Shown here: positions 9,786 to 18,102 of the stretch, piece by piece
Position numbering within the stretch: position 1 is the stretch's first letter
How the letters are laid out: every line of letters starts with the position of its first letter
From: Saprospiraceae bacterium
GTDB lineage: Bacteria > Bacteroidota > Bacteroidia > Chitinophagales > Saprospiraceae
Direction of reading: 5' to 3'
Length of the DNA stretch: 64,000 nt
NCBI GenBank assembly: GCA_020627785.1
Contig: JAHDGF010000003.1
Coordinates: forward strand, 53,687-117,686
Position numbers and translations under genes: made by a program
The notes under the pieces: model-generated
Database searches by the model: none
Told to the model about the DNA's origin: nothing
The model's input: only the letters and a program-made list of their open reading frames with translations

Positions 9786-11051
9786 TTAGATAATCATCCC
9801 AGCGCCTACCGTATTATTGGTCGATTCATCGATAAAGATGACAGAACCTGTGATTCTATTTGTTCGGTAAGAATCATAGAATAATGGACTCGTAGTACGT
9901 ATGACCACTCTTCCAATATCATTCATATTAATGGTCTTATCTTCTTCGTTTCTGTGCAATGAATTTATATTTAGCTTATAACGCACTTCTTTAATGACAC
10001 ATCGTGCCGTTTTAGTTGTGTGCATAATCGTGTACTTTCCTTTCGGGAGTAAAGCTTTTTCATTGTCAAACCAACAAACCATTAATTCTAAATCTTGAGA
10101 GACTTCTGGTTGATTATTTTTTCTCACAATCATATCGCCTCGACTTAGATCGAAATCATCTTTCAATAACACCGTTACAGACTGTGGTGGGAATGCTTCA
10201 TCCATTTCACCGTCTGGTCCCATAATTTTATCAATGCAAGAAGTGAAACCAGAAGGAAGTAAGGTTACCTCATCATTCTTTTTGATGATTCCGCCCGATA
10301 CTCTTCCAGCATAGCCTCTGTAGTCATGGAATTCATCAGAGTAAGGCCTGATCACGTGTTGCACAGGGAATCTTACATCAATAAAGTTGTGATCCGAAGC
10401 GATGTGAACATTCTCCAGGTAGTACATCAAAGTCGGTCCTTCGTACCAAGAAGTTTTTTCCGAACGATTCACTACGTTATCACCTTTAAGGGCGGAAATA
10501 GGAATGAAGTGTACATCCTTCACATCTAACTTCGCAGCAAATTGCTCAAATTGATTTTGAATCTTATTGTATGCTTCTTCATCATAATCTACAAGATCCA
10601 TTTTGTTGATACATACAACTAAGTGAGGAATCTGTAGTAGCGATGAAATGATGGCATGTCTTTTAGTCTGCTCAACTACTCCGTTTCTGGCATCTACTAA
10701 TATCAATGCTACATTGGCAGTTGATGCTCCAGTGACCATGTTTCGGGTGTATTGAATGTGACCCGGTGTATCTGCAATGATGAATTTTCTTTTGGGCGTA
10801 GAAAAGTATCTATAGGCTACATCAATGGTAATCCCTTGCTCTCTTTCTGACTTTAGACCATCTGTCAAAAGTGCTAGATTTACATCTTCTTCTCCTCTTC
10901 TTTCACTGGCCTTAACCATGGCATCATACTGATCTTGGTGGATAGATTTACTATCATATAATAATCGTCCAATCAAAGTTGACTTTCCATCATCTACAGA
11001 CCCAGCAGTTGTAAATCTTAGTAGCTCGCTATTTTGTGTATTGTCTGACAT
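9786..11051 (-). CDS. cysN: Sulfate adenylyltransferase subunit 1 (GTPase)
   Basis: CysN is the GTPase that drives ATP sulfurylase to form adenosine 5'-phosphosulfate (APS). The P-loop GSVDDGKS is at residues 17-24, DTPGH at 94-98 and NKMD at 149-152, followed by EF-Tu-like beta-barrel domains. At 421 residues it is the short form without a fused APS kinase; that kinase is encoded separately by cysC two genes upstream. It is the last gene of cysC-cysD-cysN and lies 12 bases after cysD. The operon context with wzz-like and wzi-like genes suggests use for sulfation and not only for assimilation. Confidence 0.95.
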   Translation of the reverse strand: MSDNTQNSELLRFTTAGSVDDGKSTLIGRLLYDSKSIHQDQYDAMVKASERRGEEDVNLALLTDGLKSEREQGITIDVAYRYFSTPKRKFIIADTPGHIQYTRNMVTGASTANVALILVDARNGVVEQTKRHAIISSLLQIPHLVVCINKMDLVDYDEEAYNKIQNQFEQFAAKLDVKDVHFIPISALKGDNVVNRSEKTSWYEGPTLMYYLENVHIASDHNFIDVRFPVQHVIRPYSDEFHDYRGYAGRVSGGIIKKNDEVTLLPSGFTSCIDKIMGPDGEMDEAFPPQSVTVLLKDDFDLSRGDMIVRKNNQPEVSQDLELMVCWFDNEKALLPKGKYTIMHTTKTARCVIKEVRYKLNINSLHRNEEDKTINMNDIGRVVIRTTSPLFYDSYRTNRITGSVIFIDESTNNTVGAGMII

Positions 11052-11063
11052 AGTTTTTCTTCT

Positions 11064-11966
11064 TTAAAAGTAGCCTTGTTTTTTACGATCTTCCATACTT
11101 GTTTCTGATCGTTTATCATCTGTTCTTCCTCCTCTTTCTGTTATTCTAGTCGTTGCTATTTCTTGTATGATTTCTTCTACACTTTTAGCGGATGATTTAG
11201 AAACTCCGGTGCAGGTCATGTCTCCAATGGTTCTGCATCTAACCATTTCATCAAACACTTTTTCTGTATCTCTTTTTTCTATGTAGTCTGAATCTGCAAG
11301 TAGTGTACCTTCTCTTTCAAATACAGGTCGGGTATGTGCAAAGTATAAAGAAGGTAGTGGTACCTCTTCCATGGCTAGGTATTGCCATACATCTAACTCT
11401 GTCCAATTACTGATTGGGAAAACTCTAAAGTGTTCTCCGATTCTATGTTTGCCATTGAAAAGATTCCATAGTTCTGGTCTCTGATTCTTAGGATCCCATT
11501 GGCCGAATTCGTCTCTATGCGAAAAGAATCTTTCTTTAGCGCGAGCTTTTTCTTCATCTCTTCTTGCACCTCCAAGTGCCGCATCATATTTTCCTTTCTC
11601 TAGTGATTCTAAAAGTACGGCAGTCTGTAATCCGTTTCGACTTGCATTAAGACCTTTTTCTTCTGTAGCCTCACCTTTGTTGATCGCTTCTTGCACAGAA
11701 CCTACGATTAGTTTTGCGCCAATTCTATCAACCAACTCATCTCTGAACTTTATGGTTTCAGGAAAATTATGTCCGGTATCAATATGTAGTAATGGAAAAG
11801 GAATTCTAGCTGGATAAAAGGCTTTATAAGCTAAATGAACCATCAAAATCGAATCCTTACCTCCAGAAAACATAAGCACTGGATTTTCAAATTGCGATGC
11901 CACCTCTCTCATGATAAAGATGGATTCAGCTTCAAGTTCTTTTAAGTGATTAATGTGATAGTTCAT
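11064..11966 (-). CDS. cysD: Sulfate adenylyltransferase subunit 2
   Basis: CysD is the catalytic PP-loop subunit that joins sulfate and ATP into APS. The PP-loop SGGKDS is at residues 34-39. The C-terminal part carries the family segments LPSLYFAH and RCRTIGDMTCTG. Its 300 residues match the usual length. It sits 6 bases after cysC and 12 bases before cysN. Confidence 0.96.
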   Translation of the reverse strand: MNYHINHLKELEAESIFIMREVASQFENPVLMFSGGKDSILMVHLAYKAFYPARIPFPLLHIDTGHNFPETIKFRDELVDRIGAKLIVGSVQEAINKGEATEEKGLNASRNGLQTAVLLESLEKGKYDAALGGARRDEEKARAKERFFSHRDEFGQWDPKNQRPELWNLFNGKHRIGEHFRVFPISNWTELDVWQYLAMEEVPLPSLYFAHTRPVFEREGTLLADSDYIEKRDTEKVFDEMVRCRTIGDMTCTGVSKSSAKSVEEIIQEIATTRITERGGRTDDKRSETSMEDRKKQGYF

Positions 11967-11972
11967 TATCCT

Positions 11973-12569
11973 CTATTTATTCTGTACATGTTTTAAAATG
12001 GATTGAAAAAGCATTTCACCCGATTCTTCTACACTGTGTTTACCTGTATTAATCGTTAAAAATGGGTTCTCAGGAGCCTCATATGGAGAATCAATTCCCG
12101 TAAAGCCTTTGATTTCTCCTGCTCTCGCTTTTTTGTATAATCCCTTAACGTCTCTCTCTTCGCAAAGTTCTAAGGAGGCTTCTATGTAAATTTCAAGAAA
12201 GTCCTCCGGTCCAATGATGTCCTTGGCCATTTGTCTAATCTCTTTGGTCGGACTCACAAAGCTATTTAGGCAGATTACTCCAGCATTTAGAAACAATTTT
12301 GAGATTTCAGCGATTCTTCTCACATTCTCCTGTCTGTCCTCTAAGCTAAATCCCAGATTGTTATTTATGCCTGATCTAATGTTGTCCCCATCAAGGAGTT
12401 GAATAAAGTAACCAGCATCAAACATCTTTCTCTCCAGATATGCTGCAATTGTGCTTTTCCCAGAACCAGAAAGCCCTGTAAACCATAAGACTTTCGACTT
12501 TTGATTGAGGAACCCTTGTTTGTCATTACGATCAAGGATTCTATCGAATATGGGATGAATGTTTTCCAA
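11973..12569 (-). CDS. cysC: Adenylylsulfate kinase
   Basis: APS kinase phosphorylates APS to PAPS, the donor for sulfotransferases. The P-loop GLSGSGKST is at residues 32-40 and is followed by the DGDNIRSGINNNLGFS segment. At 198 residues it is a stand-alone kinase. It precedes cysD by 6 bases and follows the Wzz-like gene by about 80 bases, in the same direction. Confidence 0.96.
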   Translation of the reverse strand: MENIHPIFDRILDRNDKQGFLNQKSKVLWFTGLSGSGKSTIAAYLERKMFDAGYFIQLLDGDNIRSGINNNLGFSLEDRQENVRRIAEISKLFLNAGVICLNSFVSPTKEIRQMAKDIIGPEDFLEIYIEASLELCEERDVKGLYKKARAGEIKGFTGIDSPYEAPENPFLTINTGKHSVEESGEMLFQSILKHVQNK

Positions 12570-12651
12570 TAGTTTCTTATGATATTCTGTAGAGGCGACA
12601 AAGATAAAAATCCCTCTCTTTGCCCATTAATATTTAACAGAAAATAAGGGA

Positions 12652-13743
12652 TTAACTTAGCGCGTCTCGGATCATTTTACGCGTAACAAGGTAGAATACG
12701 CCTAAAAACAGACCTAAAATGATGCCTGTAATCAATGATTTGATCAACGATGACTTCGATGCTTCAATTGGTAATACGGGCTCATCTATGAGCTGAATGA
12801 AGGGTGTTTTGTTTTTTAGTGAGAATTCTGCAATCTCTAAATTCTTCGTTGCTTCGCCATACATGGCGCTTAATTTTTGAATTTCCATCATCAGTCGAGA
12901 TTCTGTTAGCTGATCTGTTCTAGCAAATAGACTTTGGTTTTTATCCTTAAAATTGGCTAAGGAGTAATTCTTTTGCTGGAGCTCTTCATAGATGGAATCT
13001 GTCTTTGCCTGAATGAGCTCAAAAGTGTATTCCTGCTTTTCAATCGTTTTATCAACATAGTAGGTGCTTAAGACCTCAAACATGCTTTTGGATAATGCTA
13101 CTGAAATTTCTGGATTATAGGTACTGGCTAAGATGGTCATAATCCCTGTTGCTTCATTCTGACTATTATTCAATAGAGCTCTCTTGGCAACCTCTTTCGA
13201 TCCAAGTAAATGGCCGTGTAATTGCTTCAATGCTTTATTTTCAGTCATTGAAAAGGAAGGAAATGAATCATGAGTAAAACTAAAATTATCAATGTCATAT
13301 TCATCCGACGCATCAAGGAAACCCTTGCGATTCCACTCATTCTTTTCTTTTAACATGCCTATTAGATGATTCGCTAAATAATCATCATTGCCGTTAATGG
13401 TCTTCTTTGTAAACAGCGCTTGTTGAGCAATTTTACGAGACTTGGCTAATTCTAAAATCTTATCCAGATTTGTTTCACCTCCTCCGATGGGTAGCCCGAT
13501 CTGACCAAGTAGACCTGAGATTGCACCACCTGCACTCCCATCTTCTTCATTTAGCATAAAGCTTAAAGGAGCTTCGTAAGTAGATTTAGCGGTAAAGTAT
13601 TTAAATAGTTGAAAGCTAGATAAGAGGATAACAAATAGAATAAGGACTAGGAATTTAGATTTTATCTCTTTCCAGTATTCTTGAGTGGTAAGGATTGTTT
13701 CCTTTAAGGTTATTTCTTCGCTATGTCCTGGCTCTCTTGACAT
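12652..13743 (-). CDS. Wzz-like polysaccharide chain-length determinant
   Basis: The 363-residue protein has the Wzz layout: a cytoplasmic N-terminal tail, a first membrane helix at about residues 31-49, a long periplasmic alpha-helical domain with coiled-coil character (roughly 220-310), and a second membrane helix near 333-353 followed by a short basic tail. A short Pro/Gly-containing stretch precedes the last helix, as in this family. No tyrosine kinase domain is fused. Such proteins set the modal length of surface polysaccharides together with Wzy. It lies between the Wzi-like gene (28 bases) and cysC. Confidence 0.8.
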   Translation of the reverse strand: MSREPGHSEEITLKETILTTQEYWKEIKSKFLVLILFVILLSSFQLFKYFTAKSTYEAPLSFMLNEEDGSAGGAISGLLGQIGLPIGGGETNLDKILELAKSRKIAQQALFTKKTINGNDDYLANHLIGMLKEKNEWNRKGFLDASDEYDIDNFSFTHDSFPSFSMTENKALKQLHGHLLGSKEVAKRALLNNSQNEATGIMTILASTYNPEISVALSKSMFEVLSTYYVDKTIEKQEYTFELIQAKTDSIYEELQQKNYSLANFKDKNQSLFARTDQLTESRLMMEIQKLSAMYGEATKNLEIAEFSLKNKTPFIQLIDEPVLPIEASKSSLIKSLITGIILGLFLGVFYLVTRKMIRDALS

Positions 13744-13771
13744 TATATATGTGGCAAAGATATTAATTCAA

Positions 13772-15457
13772 TTAATAATCTATTCTATGCTCTACAATAT
13801 TCGCTCTGATGCCCAATCCCCAATAATCTGTATTAAAGAGATCCCCATTATCCTCTCTTCTATTGACGTATTTAAAATCAATGAAATAATTGTGAAAAAA
13901 GGTATATGAAACGTCTAATTGCAATAGGTTCATTTTTGTTGGCCGACCTTGAAGAAAGGTCGCGCCAAAATCAGATTCTCTCTGTGTATCAGGCCTTAGA
14001 ATATCATCGCCAGCAAAGAAGGTTAATCGACTACGACCCTGCTCCGCTCTGATATATTTAAGTTTTATCAAGACGGATTCGATGGGTTGATAGTCTAGGG
14101 TAAAAATAACTTCTTGAAAATTGGCTCCAAGGGGGTGGGCTAGCGGTTGATTGTAATTACTGTAGTTTGCTATACTAATGCCTGGAAAAGAAGGAACTGT
14201 ATCTCGATGTGTATAGGTAAATGGTCTTACCGCATTTACTTCAACACGTGCATTTAAATTCTTAATTCCTCCTACATCAGGATACAATACTCCTAACTGG
14301 CCACCAAACTTATTCCCAAACCAACCAGAGTCAGAAAATAGCTCAGTGGTCCGCAAGTCATCTATGACGACTTGACCATACAACGAGAATTTATTCCATG
14401 GATTCCAATTGACATTTAAACCCAACATCACATTATCAGGGCTGTCTAAATAGTATTCAACGGTACGGTAAAGTATGACGGGATTGAGGTAATGGAACTC
14501 AAAGTTGTTTAGCCGTGAGAATACAATAGACTCAAATAAACCGATTTCAAAATTTTGAGTTGGTTTAAAACTTAAATAATGAATCGCCATATATTTTTTA
14601 GGTAGCAAAACATCCTCTGGATTTAATCTCGTACTAATCGGCGATAATTCTGCAAAGAGATTCTGATAATGGAATTTCCAGACCCTCGTATTTAATTTTA
14701 GATAAAAATAGTTGTTGCTATAATCCTGAAGCAACAAAGAATTATATCCATGACCGATAAAATGTCTTCCATGACCAAATTCTAAATTAATATGTTTGGA
14801 AATGGGAATGCCTAGGTAGCCTTGCGCATTTGAAAAATCACGCCCAACAATGTTTTGATTTAGACGACTAGTAAATGGTTTGAAAAAACTAAACCCTGGG
14901 ATTGCACTAAATTTTATAATACGCTGTTCTACATAATTATGAAAGTTTCCTTGGGCTTCTAAAATATTGGAATAGAAGTAAACTTTGTCATCAATGGTTC
15001 CATGTAATTCTAAACCGCGCATGTTGTGAAACCGAAGAAGATTCCTCTGTTTTTCTTTTCCAAAGGAAATATTTAAGATAGGATTTATGTAAAGATCAAA
15101 ATGTTCAGAGTCAAGCTCAAATAGATTCTCAGATTGTTTGTAAATGTACTTACTCAAAAATCCTTGTCTATTTTCAACTTGAGTTGAATCTTTAAAATAT
15201 TTTACATTGTCTCTAACAAGATATTGTTCTTTATAAGCAGTGCTTGATAAATTGGATGAACTAGAAACAAAAGCTTGGACATCTTTTCTGAAATAGTTTC
15301 TTAAGCCCGCATGAAAATTATGGTATGAACTATCTTGAATATCTAAGATTCTGAGATGTTCAACAGCTAAGGAATTTGGTTGGTATTGAACGGATTGTCC
15401 ATGGATTACATTAGAAAGAAATAATAAACTTAAGATTAATGTAATTTGATTTTTCAT
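13772..15457 (-). CDS. Wzi/RemB-like outer-membrane beta-barrel protein
   Basis: A signal peptide (residues 1 to about 20, ending VIHGQ) is followed by ~540 residues of alternating beta strands with many aromatic residues, as in outer-membrane barrels. Segments such as EFGHGRHFIGHGYNSLLLQD and the C-terminal strand-rich part resemble the capsule-assembly Wzi family, which also includes the gliding-associated RemB. Wzi-type proteins anchor or organise capsule at the outer membrane. The ATG overlaps the lpxK stop by 4 bases. Position next to the chain-length gene favours a role in polysaccharide surface assembly; a motility role as in RemB cannot be excluded. Confidence 0.65.
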   Translation of the reverse strand: MKNQITLILSLLFLSNVIHGQSVQYQPNSLAVEHLRILDIQDSSYHNFHAGLRNYFRKDVQAFVSSSSNLSSTAYKEQYLVRDNVKYFKDSTQVENRQGFLSKYIYKQSENLFELDSEHFDLYINPILNISFGKEKQRNLLRFHNMRGLELHGTIDDKVYFYSNILEAQGNFHNYVEQRIIKFSAIPGFSFFKPFTSRLNQNIVGRDFSNAQGYLGIPISKHINLEFGHGRHFIGHGYNSLLLQDYSNNYFYLKLNTRVWKFHYQNLFAELSPISTRLNPEDVLLPKKYMAIHYLSFKPTQNFEIGLFESIVFSRLNNFEFHYLNPVILYRTVEYYLDSPDNVMLGLNVNWNPWNKFSLYGQVVIDDLRTTELFSDSGWFGNKFGGQLGVLYPDVGGIKNLNARVEVNAVRPFTYTHRDTVPSFPGISIANYSNYNQPLAHPLGANFQEVIFTLDYQPIESVLIKLKYIRAEQGRSRLTFFAGDDILRPDTQRESDFGATFLQGRPTKMNLLQLDVSYTFFHNYFIDFKYVNRREDNGDLFNTDYWGLGIRANIVEHRIDY

Positions 15458-16521
15458 GCTCTAAAGTTTAGTAAAAAGTCTTTGACTAGAGTATCAAATT
15501 CTTCTCCATCTTCTTGGTGAAAAAGTACCTTAATTGGTAAAGCAAAAATCGGCAGTTGGTATTCAATAATTTTTGATCGAAACAGATCGAGTCTCATTGC
15601 ATCTTTTTCTGTGGTAAGAATAATGGCATTTGGATCATTTATTTCTTTCATAATCTTTCTCACTAGCTCTACTTCTCTCTCTGTAAAATAGTGATGATCT
15701 TCATATTTTAGGAGTTGTACAATGTCAGCTTCAAGGTCAAGGTAGTCGAGAAGGTATTCAACATTGGCAATGGCAGAAAGTAGTACTACTTTTGTGTCCT
15801 TGGTTAATTTCTTTTTTATGGCAGGATTATACATGAAATATGGATCTCCATAACCGTAATAACTAAAAAATAATTTTTGATGAGCTTTGGGTGCAATGGC
15901 CTGACTGAATTTTTGTTTTGTTTGCTCATCTATCTCTGTAGGACATTTGCTAATGATTATTATGTCTGCTCTATCTGAAGCTGATCTAAATTCTCTTAAT
16001 CGTCCGGCAGGTAGCAGATAATCAGATGTGTAGGGATTATCGAAAGTTGACAGCAATATATTTAGTCCTGGCTCTACACTTCTATGCTGAAATGCATCAT
16101 CTAGAAGCACTACTTGGATTCCACTATTTTTTTGAACCATCATAGGGATTCCTATGTTTCTGCTTTCGCAAACGGCAACTGTGACATCAGGATATTTTCT
16201 CTTAAACTGTAGCGGTTCATCTCCAGTTTTAGTGACCTGATCATTTACATTAACAGACTGAAATCCTTTCGATTTTCTTTTATAGCCTCTACTCAGCACA
16301 CTTACTTCCATATATTCTCTTAATAAACGAATTAAGTATTCTACATGTGGAGTTTTACCAGCTCCGCCTACTGATAGATTACCTACTGATATTACAGGTA
16401 AGTTAAACTTGGTACTTTTTAATAAATTGGCATCATAAAACATGTTCCTTATCACCACTCCTATGCTATAAATTAAGGACAAAGGCGCCAATAATATTCT
16501 TCCAATGATGTTTCCATTCAT
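15454..16521 (-). CDS. lpxK: Tetraacyldisaccharide 4'-kinase
   Basis: LpxK phosphorylates the 4' position of the lipid A disaccharide on the inner face of the cytoplasmic membrane. The N-terminus has a hydrophobic membrane-associated helix (about residues 8-28). The P-loop VGGAGKTP follows at residues 51-58 in the family context SVGNLSVGGAGKTPHVE. ADIIIISKCP and LTTEKDAMRL are further conserved segments. At 355 residues the length is normal. It overlaps the Wzi-like gene by 4 bases. Confidence 0.93.
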   Translation of the reverse strand: MNGNIIGRILLAPLSLIYSIGVVIRNMFYDANLLKSTKFNLPVISVGNLSVGGAGKTPHVEYLIRLLREYMEVSVLSRGYKRKSKGFQSVNVNDQVTKTGDEPLQFKRKYPDVTVAVCESRNIGIPMMVQKNSGIQVVLLDDAFQHRSVEPGLNILLSTFDNPYTSDYLLPAGRLREFRSASDRADIIIISKCPTEIDEQTKQKFSQAIAPKAHQKLFFSYYGYGDPYFMYNPAIKKKLTKDTKVVLLSAIANVEYLLDYLDLEADIVQLLKYEDHHYFTEREVELVRKIMKEINDPNAIILTTEKDAMRLDLFRSKIIEYQLPIFALPIKVLFHQEDGEEFDTLVKDFLLNFRA

Positions 16522-16556
16522 AAGTATTCAAAGGTAAGACTATAATATGGCAAAGG

Positions 16557-17840
16557 CTATTTTTTGACCTGACGAAACATCTCATTCCCTATACTACATC
16601 TGAGACATTGATATTTATCGCAATATTCCTTTTTAAGGTGTAGTAAAGCTTGACCATCTGCTGCATTTTCACCTTTAAATCCAGAATCCCTCCAAGCATT
16701 TATTACCTTATTTTTTTCCACTTTTAAGGCTTGAAGAAAAGATATGGACTTATCCTTTACTTGTTGATTTTGAGTTTTTATGCCATAGCAAAATAAGAGT
16801 GGTACAATGGCATTTATTATCAATGTCTGGATACTGTTTTTGCCAATTTTCTTTTTTATCAATTTTGATTCTACACCAAAACGATAGTGCGTTTCCCAGT
16901 AGTCACTGGGGATGGCAAGTAGTAATTCCTCTAGTTCCTTAACAGAGGTTTTCGATAATATTTTTTGAAAAATTCTACCTCGTGCATGAATTAACGCACA
17001 TAGTTGTGCAAGCCTGATGGTTGGAAAGTTTAAAGGTCGCATTCTCGAAAATTTCCACTCATGATTTTTTATTCCTTCAAGCTTATACTTGTTTTTTAGA
17101 TGCTTGTATTCTTTTCGAAGCTTTAAGGAATATTCATCTGCAGTTTTGTCAAGAAATCCAGCCTGCCCAAAAATTAAAGCCTCTAATTGGAAAAGGCTTG
17201 ATTGGTGCTTCATGATTACATCAAATTTTGTTTGCTCAAATAATCTTTCGAAGGCTTGATTGTTGACCTTGTAACCTAAATGTTTAGCGATGAATTTATA
17301 GGCAATTAAATCCCAATTGTTTTGATGAACATGAAGACTTTCTAAAATCTCTAAGGTTTTTGTTTCTAGTCTTTCAATACTCATTCTTTCAAGCCATTGT
17401 GATTTAATGATTTGAGAAACTTCTGGAAGAAAGTTGGAGCAAGCAACCCAGTCTTGGGCCAACATCAAACGACCATACTTTTCTATAATCTCATTCGAAA
17501 TTCGTTCATTTAAAGAAAGTGTAGGTATTACAGTTCCATCTGGATAAGTTATTTCCGCATCATGAATATAAACTACATGGAGAATTACATTTGCGTAAGC
17601 GGGATCTTGAGAATGTTTATGCTGAATCCAATCGGAACTTTTAATATGAATTTCAATACTACCTACCCACCTTGTATTGTCAATAGTCACAATTCCTTGC
17701 AAAAAATCTGGGCCTGAATTAAAATTATGATAGCCTGGATGATTGATAATTAATTCCTCTTCATTGGAAGTCTTTAATAGTTGTCTGTCAAATTTCTGAA
17801 GCTTCCATAGGTACTGTAAAAGGTCTTCTTTAAATCTCAC
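16557..17840 (-). CDS. DUF2851 family protein
   Basis: The 427-residue protein matches the Bacteroidota-specific DUF2851 family from its start (FNSGPDFLQGIVTID, then WVGSIEIHIKSSDWIQH). Its function is not known. It has no signal peptide or membrane helix and looks cytoplasmic. The C-terminus holds a cysteine cluster (YCDKYQCLRC, spacing C-x4-C-x2-C) that could bind metal or an iron-sulfur cluster. It is first in a run of minus-strand genes and precedes lpxK by 35 bases. The opposite-strand region 17841-18102 before the giant repeat gene holds no other gene that I can see. Confidence 0.85.
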   Translation of the reverse strand: MRFKEDLLQYLWKLQKFDRQLLKTSNEEELIINHPGYHNFNSGPDFLQGIVTIDNTRWVGSIEIHIKSSDWIQHKHSQDPAYANVILHVVYIHDAEITYPDGTVIPTLSLNERISNEIIEKYGRLMLAQDWVACSNFLPEVSQIIKSQWLERMSIERLETKTLEILESLHVHQNNWDLIAYKFIAKHLGYKVNNQAFERLFEQTKFDVIMKHQSSLFQLEALIFGQAGFLDKTADEYSLKLRKEYKHLKNKYKLEGIKNHEWKFSRMRPLNFPTIRLAQLCALIHARGRIFQKILSKTSVKELEELLLAIPSDYWETHYRFGVESKLIKKKIGKNSIQTLIINAIVPLLFCYGIKTQNQQVKDKSISFLQALKVEKNKVINAWRDSGFKGENAADGQALLHLKKEYCDKYQCLRCSIGNEMFRQVKK

Positions 17841-18102
17841 TTTTACCTATTAATTCATTTAATCTAGAACAGGTAAACTTTAGATAAAATCTAGAAGGTG
17901 GAAACGAATGAATAGTTTCCTTGCATTATTAAAGGGTAGAGTACAAATTGTTAAGATTTTTATATAAAAAATTAATTTAAAAATTCTCTGAATTATTGAA
18001 GAAAAAGTGTCGGTTATCAGGTACTTCCTTCGTAAAAATGGGGGATTTACCTGTGTTATTTATACTGTTATTAATTTAGATTTACTAAAATATACTCACT
18101 TT

